DNA from: Primulina eburnea
Taxonomy: Eukaryota; Streptophyta; Magnoliopsida; Lamiales; Gesneriaceae
Length of the DNA: 64,000 bases
Direction of reading: 5' to 3'
Assembly (NCBI RefSeq): GCF_022965805.1
Contig: NC_133106.1
Coordinates: 34,089,913 to 34,153,912, forward strand
The stretch's first letter is position 1. Every line of letters begins with the position of its first letter. The position numbers and the translations under genes were made by a program. Positions 37,904 through 50,665 of this stretch are shown piece by piece. The notes beneath the pieces were generated by a model, which ran no database searches, was not told where the DNA came from, and worked only from the letters and a program-made list of their open reading frames with translations.

Positions 37904-38942
37904 TAACCCGGATCACCTACTGTGCACAGCAAGATGCTGTGCATGCATTGAATTTTTCTTTTTTCACTTTTTTCCTTTTCTTTTTCTCTTTTGTTTTCTT
38001 TCCATTTTCTTCCATTTTTTTCCATCTTTCACAAAGATTAGCAGACAATTTTATATGAAATAATATAAAATTTTAATTCTTTTATGTTAAATTAATAATT
38101 TTTCAATTAGAAATGTCCTACATTTCTAATTTTTACGATTATTGTAGGACATCGGAACACACGATGGATTATCCGTGTCTTGTTCAGTACCTCCGGTACC
38201 TCATGCATGTCTTCAAACAACTGGAAGTCAATTCAATTTCACTGAATTATTAATGATATGAACGTTAATGATATCTAGAAATTTTTTAGTGGTAAAAATT
38301 TTAAGCCAAAAAAATATTAATTCTTATATGGTAAAATTGATTTTATAATATTTATTCTTATTTAATGTAGGCACAATTTGATCATCGTCACCATTCTCTT
38401 GAAGTCATGGATTTAAATTGAGATATATCAAATAATGCTCTTGAGTAGTTTTTTTATTTAAAGAATAGCATATTAACATTGTTAGTTGAAATGATGTTTC
38501 AAAATGTATGAATTATTTATTTTTGATGGAAATATGGTGTTGAATTTTAGTTTTTGATATTGCATGATGGAAATGTTCTAAATTTTAATTTAAGCATTAA
38601 CATGTTAATAGTTTATATAGTTAAAAATTTCGTTCATAGGGAAAAAAAAATAAATTATAATACTCATCAAATTCGAAAAAATGATACGGTTTTCACATGT
38701 AAAATTTTAATATAGTAAATTTTAATTGCAAAATTATTAATTTAACATAAAAGAATTAAAATGTTTATATTATTTCAAATAAAATTATCTGTTAATATTT
38801 GTGGAAGATGGAAAAAATGAAGGAAAATGGAATGAAAATAAAAGAGAAAAATAGATGGAAATAGTGAAAAAAAAGAAAAATTAAAAAAAAAAATTCAATG
38901 TGTGCACAGCATCTTGCTGTGCACAGTAGGTGATACGGGTCC
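37904..38942. mobile_element. Non-autonomous Mutator-like element (long TIRs)
   Basis: Inverted repeats of about 200 bp form the ends. The left has GGATCACCTACTGTGCACAG, CAAGATGCTGTGCA and a long CT-rich tract; the right has the complement (GCATCTTGCTGTGCACAG, TAGGTGAT) after a GA-rich tract. They also share the pattern of TTTTATGTTAAATTAATAAT near the inner edges. A direct repeat GGTTTCTAAC flanks the element (37894-37903 and 38943-38952), a length fitting the 9-11-bp target site of Mutator-like elements. The internal 600 bp is AT-rich with no transposase, so it would need help in trans. Confidence 0.75.
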
Positions 38943-38952
38943 GGTTTCTAAC

Positions 38953-40230
38953 CTAATCTAACACATTGAAAATTATTATTTTTTATGTATAAACATTCAT
39001 CTTAATAGAAATTTACCAAATAAAATCTATGAAGCTAAAAAAAAAAAAAACTACAAAATAATGATAATATTATTTCTTATTTTTAACAATTGATCCTTTC
39101 GATCGTGAACTCCTCCTTATCCATGAGAATCAATTCCACGATCCTAACTCCACAAATTTAGATTTTCTTAATTAAAATTGGTGTCCATATATTAACTAAC
39201 TTTAAATTGATTTGATGAACTTTTATTTAAAATTACAATTATATCATCATTATATAATCTTATTGATATTTTTATTTTTATAAAATAGTTTTTTTAAACA
39301 TATTTCAGTCGTAGCTTTATCTATATTTTTATATAATATCATATTTTTACCTATATTTTTAAAATTTTAGCTTATTATGCTACACTTAATTAATAAATAT
39401 GAAAAAGATCATTAGTTTGAAAATTAAAAATTATTATGGTTAATTGCGTTAGTTTGCATTAAATTTCTTTGGCTAATGAATTACATGGTTTAGCACGAAC
39501 TTTATTTCCGCAATTGGGTGCTCAACGTTACCTTTTCATACACCCATGATTAGGATACAAAATACACATGTGTAGGATAAGATAATTAATTGGATTGATG
39601 TCAAAACTCAATGTAAGGATATATAATTGGATTGTCAATCCCTCCAAAACAGTGTGATATCTTTTCAAGCAAGTATGTTTTTTTTATCATGAACTTCTTG
39701 ATTAATTGGACTCATAAAAAATGAGACAAACATGAGTCTAATAATCTATCCTTTACTTATCACACACACCAAACATACCCATAATATATTGTCAATGACT
39801 CTACCATATATAGCTAACTACATGAATTCAATTGAATTTGACAGCTGGATTCACGATATTTTCGATATTATATATCTCGACCAATATATCATTTTCACGA
39901 AACGAAGTGACCTTCTTTTGAGGTAGTACAAGGACTAAGGTGGGTCCAAATAAGATTTTGAAAACCATCGAAATCTAAAGCAGGCACCTCAACCTTTTGC
40001 CACAAAATCTTTGTAGGGGCCAATTGTGAGATAGTTTCTTTGATATTTACGTAAAGAGAAAGAGACCCTCCAACGATCATAAAGAATAAAGCCCACTATT
40101 TTGTTCGAGAAATTAAACTGCTTTAAAAAAAAAAGAAAAATCCCATTAATTCCTAGTTGGTTGTTAGTGTTACCCTCGTGCAATGTCCCCATCACCTCAT
40201 CTCTACAAAAATATCAACATTCATCACTTC
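38953..40230. other. Intergenic, no gene seen
   Basis: AT-rich spacer without credible coding frames. Confidence 0.5.
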
Positions 40231-40240
40231 TTGACACCAA

Positions 40241-40312
40241 ATTGCAGCCTGGCTTCTGCATATTTGCACATGAAAATGTACATGTGCAAATATGCAGAAG
40301 CCAGGCTGCAAT
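40241..40312. repeat. Perfect inverted repeat, 32-bp arms
   Basis: The arm at 40241-40272 (starts ATTGCAGCCTGGCTTCTGCA) is repeated as an exact reverse complement at 40281-40312, separated by eight bases AAAATGTA. The outer flanks (CACCAA and TTTTTTTGGCAG) continue the pairing loosely. It would form a cruciform, or a mismatch-free RNA hairpin with arms long enough for Dicer. No known miRNA sequence is recognised in it. Confidence 0.9.
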
Positions 40313-40829
40313 TTTTTTTGGCAGTTAATTATTTGTAGATTTAAGTGTTCCTTGGATCGAGTCCAAAATGTTCATAATGGTATTAGGAAAATGAATTTTG
40401 GAACAATAATTTCTAAAAGGAATTCAATTATTGATAATTTTATCCCTTTTAAAGGGAAACTCTCAAATTGATGAAGCATCAAATTACGAGCATTACCTTG
40501 TTGACCGTGCAAATCCCGTATTATCCTAAACAAATCACATTATTAATTCAACTCAAATATAATACCCCGAAATTGTGGCAACTGAATTGAAATGACTGGC
40601 CAAGTGGATTGTTCCATCAGTCGACTAATATAGAATAGGCTAGACACTAATCATAAATTAAGGATGATAACATGGATAGGCCAAATGCGCCATAATACAA
40701 GGTTAAGATTTGGGTATTAGAGAATGAGTTGACGCACCAAGGCATACACACGAACCTGCTCTCTAAATTAGTAGTCAATAATTAGAAGGTACACTGAATT
40801 AGGGTGGTCCATAAGTATATCTACTACAT

Positions 40830-40889
<60 letters not shown>
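40830..40889. repeat. (CA)n(TA)n compound microsatellite
   Basis: A short CA run followed by about 48 bases of TA. It lies just beyond the 3' end of the minus-strand SAP30-like gene (stop codon at 40937-40939). Confidence 0.9.
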
Positions 40890-40891
<2 letters not shown>

Positions 40892-40936
40892 CAGGAATTT
40901 GAGGCAATAATATGACTTCAAGTAATCCATCTCACA

Positions 40937-43186
40937 TCAACGCAAGCCAACTGATTGAGGTTTCTTTGCTGCCCGGATAAATTCCACGATCACTTGTACC
41001 TCGTCCACTTGCTGTTGGATCATTAATGGCAATGCCTCAGAGTTCACAACTTTATAGTATTCAAAAAACTTTTTGCACGTGATTACACTAGCACTTGCAC
41101 TTAGACCCAGATATTTAGTTGTAAGAAGTTTATCTTGAGGCCGGGAGTCACATTTTTGTTAAAACTTGCGGTTAATTTTGAAATTTTTTCATTTGGGCCA
41201 CAGCACTGAACTAGAATGTGAGTGTGGAGATTGAATGCAAGTGAGGGGACCGACCTGCGAAGAAAAATGCTGCTGGACGGAGTTAACCAGTTGTTCCTTC
41301 GTAGGGTTAGGACTAACATTTGCCTGCTTATGCAGATGGGGAAACATGAAAACTATGTAAAATATATGGCTGAATGATATGAAAATGGAGATAAAAAGAC
41401 ACCCACAAGATGGAAGCTTCGCCAGTATCTCCACAATGATCCAGTCCCAATTTTTGCCAAATTAACTCTCTAATCAACCCAAGAGAACAAAACAAGTATG
41501 CATCAGAATTGATAATTCAAAGTAAAACCGCATCTTCAAAGAAACATCAACCAAGCTTACTTCCTAATTAAAGAGCGTTTTTTATGCTTCTCTAGATCAG
41601 ATAGACAAATTGAATGCGGTCCTTGAAATAAAATCAAAAGATAGTTATATCGGTCATCCTATAATTCACGTTATACAAATTCCAATGGTAAGTAACCTGT
41701 TGGTCTTTAGTGTATATGGTACAGCAAGGATCTCTTGATATGAACATGCATATTAATGAACGGCAAGGAACACTGTTACAAAAAATAAGGACAACATATT
41801 GGGAACAACCGGGATTAAAGAAAACCATATATGGCACTCTCTTTGCAGTATTTAATCAAGAACCTGCCATCAAAGGCACCAATAACATCATCTCATTAAA
41901 ATATATCAACAGTGCAATTTCACCAACATGTCAGATTATAAATCTCGACAAGGAAAACGATGAAGTTCCCGGTTACATCTTAATCTCAGAATTCAAAATG
42001 TAACAGACAGACACTTGAGTTTCTAAAAATTTAAATTTCATTTGACAGAAAAGAAAACTTATGGCGCGGTTTATAAAGTTTCGAAACCGAGGAACATTAA
42101 CACAATATTAAGAAAATAAGTCATGTATCATTAATCATAAATAATTGAAAGGATGTCTACTTTGATAGTGCTTACCAATTGAGTTGCATCACATTTGGAT
42201 TGAACTTCTCTGCAACTGCTACGGCTCACTGATTTTGTGCATGCAGATGGAGACCATGGCCGACTATACCGAACTCTGGGCTTGCTTATCTTTCCGAAGT
42301 GAAACCCAGAAGCTGTTCAAAGGAGTGCAGGATTATTGAAAAAGGATGGAACAATTATTTTGTCCAGGAAATTATTATATACTGATATGTAAAAACAGAA
42401 CCAACTTTTACGAGCAAGTGGTAAAACATACTGAAGCGATGATGGTCCTTTTCACCAATGTCAGAGCAGCTGCTAGAATCATCAAAATCATAATCATCAT
42501 CATCCTCATTGCCAGTTGGAGGTTCTAACACACTTAAAGCATTCCTTTGGAGCTTGACCTCAACCCCATTTTTCAAGACCTGGTTAAACGAATAAAAGGA
42601 AGAGGACAAAAGATGAAGCAGAGAAGAAACTGAACCATGAAAAAAAATCAAAAGTGTATTTTCAAAGAACAACGCTAGCTGGACAGAAGTAATTATTGCT
42701 TTCTTCCAGTTGCGTTTAAAAAGCTGATTGAATAAACGGAAACTATCATCTTAAACATTCCCAGTTGCACACATCATTTCGCACCTCTAATATATTAGCA
42801 ATTCAATGGGCTATTTGCCATTTTTAGGAGACGTGACAATAGTGAATTGTCTATAGTTAATGAAGAACGTCACTTTCCTTTTCACTCCAGAGGAAATAGG
42901 AATATTAACGCATAATATTAATTTGAAAAACGGTCTAATAGAAATTGTTATTAATAATCAGGATAATATCATTTTGTAAGATGATGAATTGTACCAGCCA
43001 ATGCCAACCACCAAGCCCAACAGCCTTCTTGACAACGCCTTGCAACCCAACCAACACACTCTTTGTTCTGTTATTGCCTGTCACAATAACCTTAGTATGC
43101 CTTGGAAGAACTGACAGCTCTTCATCTCCACTTTCCTCACGGAAAGGCGACAAAACCCGCGAAGGGCATAATTCCGTGTGCAGCAT
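40937..43186 (-). CDS. SAP30-like histone deacetylase complex subunit (AFR1/AFR2 type)
   Basis: Six exons on the minus strand: 43186-42995, 42579-42432, 42312-42176, 41469-41407, 41323-41255 and 41011-40937, giving 227 residues. Exon 1 encodes SVLPRHTKVIVTGNNRTKSV and VGLQGVVKKAVGLGGWHWL, the highly conserved N-terminal block of the plant family. Exon 2 continues VLKNGVEVKLQRNALSVLEP with an acidic stretch. The last three exons form the SAP30-type Sin3-binding region (LAKIGTGSLWRYWRSFHL, SPNPTKEQLVNSVQQHFSSQ, QVDEVQVIVEFIRAAKK). Arabidopsis AFR1 and AFR2 act with histone deacetylases to repress the flowering gene FT; a nuclear co-repressor role is inferred here. All exon joins keep the frame. 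The start is the first ATG in frame. Further leader exons may extend to about 44.5 kb. Confidence 0.88.
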
Positions 43187-44560
43187 CTCTCTCAATCAGG
43201 CGTAATTAGTGGCAAACGGCGATAAACAAAAAGCTTTATCTTGAATATCACTTGCAGTTCCGGCTCTCGATCTATATCATGTAAGCCTCCTGTATTCGTA
43301 ATTTTAATAAAGATATTGAGAAGAAATTAACCAAGTCGAAGTCAATCGAGCCCAAGCCAAAACAAATCATATGATTTCCACCACACCGCATTTGAATCCC
43401 CAGTATTGGGAGTGGAGTTTTCAGGGGTCAATCAGACTTGATTTTCTTGATTCAATTAATCTTCATTCCATATCAAGGCACACAGATGTTTGTGAACTTG
43501 GGTAACGAGTAAAAAACTTTAAACGCATGTAGAATTCAAGCTCTCTAACGAATCCCTGAAAAGGAAAATATAAAAAGTAGGTTATAACTTGTTAGCGCTA
43601 AAAAAGTCCGAAAATGAAATGCCACCAAATTCTGAAGCCACACACTTAAACCCTGAGTTGAGATCCTGCAAATTGCATGAGTGACAATACTAAAAGGATT
43701 GCAGAATTTGTTTTTTGAAGTTTTGACATGTATAGTTGGTGGGGATTTAAATGCTATGGATTGAATCCACTGTTATTCACGGGTTCAGTACCCTCATAAT
43801 AAATGAACCAACTCATCATACATAGCATTCAAAACTGTACACCCCACCCCCTCTTCTCTCTCCGACGCAATACCAAAAATAATAATCATAGACAAATAAA
43901 AAAACAAAAGCAGCCATTGAAGGCTCAGATCAATAGCTACCAATATTGTTAAAATCTAAACCATGTTCTCTTCTAATGAAATTTTAAAAATATTTATAAA
44001 ATGACATCCGAAAGCAATAAGTATCGGTCTGCTTTCATGGAGAAAAGCGCACAAATTATTTTTGGAATTGATTAACATAATGGTCTGCTTAAAAGCAATG
44101 AGAAAACAAGTCAAATAACTCTGTACATAACCTTAAAATTTTGATTGCAATACACCAAAATCAATCAGGCAATACTCCGACTTAATAACTCCAATAATTA
44201 TCGAACTACATAACATATAAACATAATATTCGACAAAAGCACAATAATATCAACAGCGGAGAGAAGGAGAAAATTCGATCAATGACAAATTTCTTTCAGC
44301 ACCCAATGGTCATTAACCAATCGGCGTACCTGAGCACGAGAGAGCAAACAATAATGAAGCCGAGTACGAAAATCGAGTGGTACGCTGGGATCTGATCGCA
44401 AATACTGTTTGAAGAGTATCAATGGCTAGTACTGTCAGATTCTAGAAAGAGAGAGAGGCGAAGTAGAAGTAATGTAACTGCCATTGGAGAGTAGAGGAAT
44501 GGGGATTGGGAGACAACCCGCTACTGCTAAATTGCAGTGAGAGGACCCCACTCGTACGGT
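43187..44560 (-). other. Probable 5' leader and promoter of the SAP30-like gene
   Basis: No coding sequence is seen. The stretch near 44330-44480 is purine-rich on the plus strand (GAGAGAGAG blocks), which on the transcript strand is the CT-rich type of sequence common in plant leaders. A leader exon with an intron reaching the start codon at 43186 is plausible but unproven. Confidence 0.35.
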
Positions 44561-46059
44561 TTCTGCTCCTATTTGTCCCCATTTTTTTTACCGGTTGACC
44601 TGGTCGCCGTTAATCGGCTCGCGAGCCGAGCTATAAACGACCTTCAACATGTGTGGTGAATTGATGCCATAAAGTTGAGAGCTTCGTCTATACTGTGTAT
44701 ATAAATCTAATTCAACTGAGTATCAGTAAAATTTTAAAGTTAGAATTCGACTAAAATAAATTATATTCGAGTTTGTGTTTGACTCGAAACTCATTTTTTT
44801 TTTTCCTGGCTCTATTTCGACTCTAAAGGAAGCATGAGTTTGACTCGAAATTTTCGAACATATTTACAAATTATTCGAACTATTGTTTAGATATTAAAGT
44901 TCAATAATGAATGTTCAAAAACTGGAAACATCCGAAAGCTCGAAATGTATATATATTTAATATATAATTATATTATAATAATAAAATATTAAGGCTCACG
45001 AACTATCAAACAAAAAAGATATTGAAATATTAATTTTTTATTAATTCAATAATTTATTTAAACAGAATAAAATTGCACATAAATATAAAAAATTAAATAA
45101 ACAATTAAAATTTAAAACTTACAAGAAATAAAAAAAACTACACGAAATATAAAATGCACAAATTTTTAAAAATTAAAATATAACGAAATACGAACTAAAT
45201 AAATCATTGACTGTATCTTTTACGAATACATCTCGAGTTTTCGAAATTAAAATAGAAGAAATTGTGAAGTATAATATGGTCAATTTATAGAAGTATGTTT
45301 GAATTTTAAAAACATTTTATAAAAGTACTATATTATTAATACTTATCTCCGCTACAATTTATATAGCCGATCTAAAAGTATTATTAATACACACCTGTTA
45401 TCAAGTATTTAAAACTATGTATTTCAAATGCATTTGATTGATTTGACAAATTATTTCATCAAAGTACAAGAATCGATATACCAATAAGGTTAATATGAGA
45501 ATTCATTAGAGATTTCTCCAATGTTGTGTTTTAGGAAGGATTTGAACGTATGAGAGAAATAAAATCAAATGGTTTGAAATGCATGAATTTCAAATAATTA
45601 GGTTGCATGTAGATCGAGATGGAACAACAAAATACAAGATATTTTAAAAAACATTCTCTACACTTTTGAGAAAAATGGATTATACGGTTTGAGTTACGCA
45701 ACCTAAAATAATTCAACTTAAAAAATGCTGTAAAATTCAACCGATGCATATCAACTTATATCACAACATGCACTTTGTAAATGATCATAATTGTTCAATA
45801 TATGTGTGATTAAATATTAAAATGCAAACATGAATGTATGCCACTAGATAGAAAAAAACACGAATAAAATAAATTATAATATTCTTAATCATGCATGATA
45901 TAGTTGACAATTATCTTCAAACTGCGTGGACAACTCTATATATATTTCAAAATGAAAATTCTAGATTTCATCCATTATTATTTTTATTTGATAATTAATC
46001 TCATCGTGTATGAGATATCACGCACAATATAAACTTTTTTTTTAAAATTTTAATTTTTA

Positions 46060-46810
46060 TCATGTAGAACAAGAAGTATCACAATTATCACTCATTCAAA
46101 AAACGATCTCGTCACGCCACAATCGACTAGAGCCGATAATCTAAAATTGGCTCCTACAAGTACAAGAGGTGGCTCTCGTCATGTAACAATTTACCTAGCA
46201 GCTTCAAGAGGTTGTTCTGATGCACATAATACTTTTCCCTGCATAATTTTATTTCCCAGTGTTTCTTGTTGGTGACCGACTCTGTTACCATTTTGTCAGG
46301 TCACGAGTCAAGGCCATGTCTGCTCGATTGCACAATGAGACCTTAAACAACTACTTTGTATTCATCGTCATTTTACGAAAATAATTAAGTTAAGTTGCTA
46401 TAGAAGTTCATTGTAACACATTGTATACTCATTTTAAATATTTAATTTTAACAACGTGGGACAAGAGATGTCACAATTACCTCTCTTTCAGAACACTATG
46501 TCTTCGTCGTGGCCTAAATCCTCCATCCAAAACAGTGTCGGGAATGTAGATGTGTATCCCGTCATGTTGTAATTTACCCGCAGGTTCAAAAGATGACTCT
46601 CATACACGTAATAATGTGTCCCGAATGACACTAATTTCTCGGTGTTCATTGTTGGTCAGCGGCACTGATACCATTTTGTCTTTCATGGGCCCAGGCCCGC
46701 GCCCTCGCAATTACACAATGGGTTTTTATAATAACTACTTTGTATCCATTATTGTTTTACAAATATAATTAATATAAATTATTATATAAGTTTATTGTAG
46801 CTCATTTTAA
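46060..46810. repeat. Diverged tandem duplication, LTR-retrotransposon-like remnants
   Basis: Two blocks (about 46060-46435 and 46445-46810) are related in order and content: TTTTAWCATGT or CAACGTGGGACAAGAGATG, then TCACAATTA, CTCGTC or TTCGTCGTGG, AATTTACC, CAGSTTCAARAG, TCAC or TAATAATGTG, TTCYCRGTGTT, then GTTACCATTTTGTC or GATACCATTTTGTC. Reversed, the last motif reads like GGTATCAG, the start of the tRNA-Met primer-binding site next to many plant LTRs. No gag-pol frame remains. Confidence 0.45.
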
Positions 46811-48599
46811 TTTTTTTATTTTTATCATGTGGTATCACGTGAGATGTATATGTCTTCTTGATTTATTGTCATCTCCTATGTTCATTTCTTATCTCGATTG
46901 AAATCTCCCAATCATTCTCTTGTGATTGCTATTTAGAGGAAATTATGACTTGGTGTGACTACAATTGGTATTGTAGAATTTAGAAATCACAAGCATATAA
47001 ATTAAACAAACTATCTTTAGATATGAAATTAGAAATAATATCCTTCTGAACATAATAATAAAAGTAATTAATTAAAGTACTAGCAAATTTTTTAATTTGA
47101 TTCATGACATTTCAAGAAAAATATGCTAGATATAAACATTTATGCATATATATATATATATATATTCAATAATAACATATAATAATTAATGAGAAATTCA
47201 AATCATAGAATTTCGAAGAGATTGTCATTTTTGTCATATTTTAAAAACTCATAAAAAATTATCGTGCATAGAAAAGTAAACTTTAATTCATAAATTCAAA
47301 TTAAAAACATTTATACGAAAATGACTACTCTACGCTCAGATATAATAACAATCAACGGCACCTAATAATACTCTGTAATGTGCCCCACGCTTTTAAAACT
47401 TCTGTCACGTCAATCTCCGACAAACCTCATTTATCTTTTGCCCCCGAAGAACGAATCCAATTGCGGGATAAAATGGTAACTTTGAAAGCAAAGCAAAGCC
47501 GAGCCGATTGAAGCTGATTGGAGCCGGTAATAATCGGAACACGACCAAGGGAAGGAAAGTACACGTGTCGAGTACACCAGCTGTCGTATCATATCCTTGC
47601 TAAGCCAACGCAATAATTGTGTGTACCATCAAGGCTGTTTGGGTGCGTGCTCTTTCTCCATACCACCACCATATCTGTAAATGAAATTTGCAAAAACGAA
47701 ATTGAAGAGGTCAAAGTAAAACTAATGAATAAAGTTGATAATTTAAATATGAAACGAATTTAAATTTTTTTTATAAATATAAAGACATGAAATTTTAGAA
47801 ATTTTGTTTCATTTATTTTTGCCATGATCGATATTTAAATATATTGGGCTTGTTTAGGATCTAATAACTTTGCCAAATTTTCCTAGACTTCTGTATTTTA
47901 TATCGCACAATCAGATTTCTTGTGAGACAATTTGTTACTTACGTTTTTTTTTTAAAAAATATCAGTACTTTGGAAACGTCCGTAAATTTGATTCGATTTT
48001 ATTTATTAGAATTCTATAATAATAAATAAATAATAGAATTTCCTTTAATAATCTTTGCGGGCAGCTGGAGCGCACAGATGGGAGAAAGAGCGCAAAATCA
48101 AAAAAGAAAGCCTCAAAATTCAAAAGGGGGAGAAACGAGGGAATTGAAGTGGGACCCGTCAGCACATGCCGGAGGAAGATTTTTATCCCCTGTTCTTCGT
48201 CTCGTTGTATCCCTACATCTGCATTATCTGCCATTCGACGGACCAGATTTAAACTTACACAATTCAAGTTGCTAGCAGTGTCTTTCTTTTTAAAAAAATA
48301 AAAGGGGAAAAAAAGGTATTTGACTCGACCAAAAACGCGGAATCGTGAACATTGTTGCATATTTTATGAATATTATAAATAAATTAACTCGTCAAGTTTC
48401 TTCAAAGCTGAAAAACTATATTCGTTCGAATTTTTTAAAAATAAATTATGCATTCATCCATAAATTTTTCATACAATATACCAAATCTACTATATGTTTT
48501 GTTGAGATAATAATTATCTCTGTTGGAGATAACAATCAAAATATAGATTTAAAATGTTTGAGTTGCACGATTCTCATCAACTATAGATTTTAATAAAAC

Positions 48600-48830
48600 G
48601 ACAAGCAATCAATCCAATAGTTGATATCAAAACTAAGGTCACGAGTTCAATTTTCATTGATTATAAGAAATACAGTTATTGAGATAAAGATTATTGAGTG
48701 CAATAATAATATCTGTTGGATGGATCAAGAAGTACAATTATTTAGATGAAGATTATTGAGTGCAGAAATTATATCCGTTGGATTTAGCAATCGAAACGTG
48801 ACATTTGACCTGTTGTACGATTTAAAATAT
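48600..48830. repeat. Copy of a dispersed repeat (possible SINE-like family)
   Basis: It contains GGTCACGAGTTCAATTTTC, ATTGATTATAAGAAATACAG, an internal duplication of GATTATTGAGTGCA, and CAATCGAAACGTG. The same motifs occur at about 11500-11780 (CACATGTTCAATTTTTATTG, CAATCGAAACGTGG) and, reversed, near 25045-25095. GAGTTCAATT resembles a degenerate tRNA B box, but no clear A box is seen. Confidence 0.4.
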
Positions 48831-49088
48831 ATGAATTATATCATTATTATAATATATGATTTTTAATTAACAATAAATGTTTGATCTTACATATTGTATT
48901 AAATTTAAAAATATAGATAATTTTTTATGCATACTATAAAATTTAGCCAGGAGAAAATCCAGGGTCTTCCCAGGAATCATGTCCTTTGTCCCTATTGCTC
49001 TAACAGACCTCCCCGAGAGCTAGAAACGAACGTCGTGAACGAACTAACGGATTATAATAAAGTTGGAACTTGCATGAAGATACAAAGA

Positions 49089-49413
49089 ATCTGTTTGGTT
49101 AAATGTTTTAAAAGCGTTTTTAGTGTTTTATAAGTAATATAAATTAGTGTATGTGCTTAGGTAATATTTTATAAAATGTTTTTGAAAAATATTTTTAAAA
49201 ACTGCTATCCAAATATAGTTTTTAAAAAACAAATTATGATGTGTTTTTTTTTTTATGTTTTTATAAATGAAAGCAACGATGAAAGCAAAATATATATTTT
49301 TAACTGATTTTTTTATATATAATAGTTTCCTAACAAATATTTGTTCTTATAATAACTTTTAAAACTTTTTATAAAAATTTCGTAATTTTTTTTTAAGTAT
49401 TTGTCTAAACAGA
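49089..49413. mobile_element. AT-rich TIR element, about 325 bp
   Basis: The left end reads TCTGTTTGGTTAAATGTTTT and the right end, reversed, reads CTCTGTTTAGACAAATACTT, an imperfect terminal inverted repeat. The middle contains TTTTTAGTGTTTTATAAG and other AT-rich filler, as in very common small plant TIR elements. No clear target duplication was found. Confidence 0.45.
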
Positions 49414-50514
49414 GTCGAACACATAATGACATACATTTTACCTTCCTTTGCGTGTCAAATTCCTTTATACGTTGTGTAAACAATTTAAAAATTCCTTGAT
49501 ACGTACGTGGGCGAAAAAAGAAAATGAATCACTTATTTTCACATATATGAGTTTCTGTTCAACCAAGCAAATAAAATTAAATTACTGAAATATGATGTAA
49601 CAAACATAAATTTCAAATAATTATCCTAAGCAATTTGTACCTCTTAATTTAACTTTTTTTGGTTTTACTATGAGATATTCACTTACATTAGATGATTTTT
49701 TTTTTTTTTGGAAATTAAATTTGACCCGTACTAATATTTCTGACCCAAAGTGAACTTGAAACCACAAACAAAGTGTAAGAAAACGTCCAGGATATTGTTT
49801 CGATGTAGCTACTCCGACGTTCAAATTAGATAACAAATATAATAGGGAAGACAGCTAAAATTTGAATCTATTGAATGATCAACGAATTTATCAAATTTGA
49901 TATTTACGGGAAAAAAGGTAGAGACGAAACTCATGGAGTATGAGACAACCACATAGCTCGTGTAGGCGTAGCCTTTGATGGCCATATTACACCTTCTTGG
50001 CTGCTTCATGAAACCGAAAACGCTGGTAATCGTCAGTCAATCATTCGACCAGAATTTATATTTATTATGAAATAGCAAAATAAAATTTTAAGATATGACT
50101 AACTTTTCATTCTTGATTTTATCCTACATCCGATGGTTCAATTCACCTCCCTACTCCTTGGTCCTCCCCGTTTAGATTGTCATGGCAAAGAGCTCTCCCC
50201 CTCCTGACAACAACGCCCTCTTAGACTTCTCACTACATCGCTAAACGATCGTGGTCTCATTTGCTTGCCCTTGTGAACTCATGTTGAGCACATCAATACA
50301 CCTATGTTAACATATATCCTGTATCCACATCTTCCTTCCTTACACAAATTGATTATTTCTTCAAAGTTACACTTTTTGTTTTGTTTTTGTTTTTTACTGT
50401 AATCTCTTTTGACAATAATCCTCGGATATGCAAAATTTTTTTACGAATAACATGTGATTCATATATAAATTCACATGACCAGCAAAAAAATTATAAAATA
50501 AACACAAAAACTTA

Positions 50515-50665
50515 TGGGACCATCTCACGACTCATTTCAATTTAATAAGATGAATCTCATTATTTTTTTAGCAAAAAAAATAATATTTTTTATTCCAAGT
50601 ATGTATCCGATCGATCTGTTTCATAAATATAAATTCGCGAGACCATTTCACAAGAGAAATATCAA
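50515..50665. mobile_element. GTGAGACGG MITE, decayed copy
   Basis: It begins GGGACCATCTCACGACTC and ends CGCGAGACCATTTCACAAG. The AT-rich middle includes AGCAAAAAAAATAATATTTT, corresponding to the AGCATAAAAAATAATA of other copies. Diverged. Confidence 0.5.

Noticed and set aside
41710..42003. Plus-strand frame of 97 codons
   Set aside because: Lies inside an intron of the SAP30-like gene on the opposite strand and shows no domain.
47962..48360. Minus-strand frame of 132 codons
   Set aside because: No domain, rich in Phe and Lys from AT-rich DNA; no splice or promoter context.
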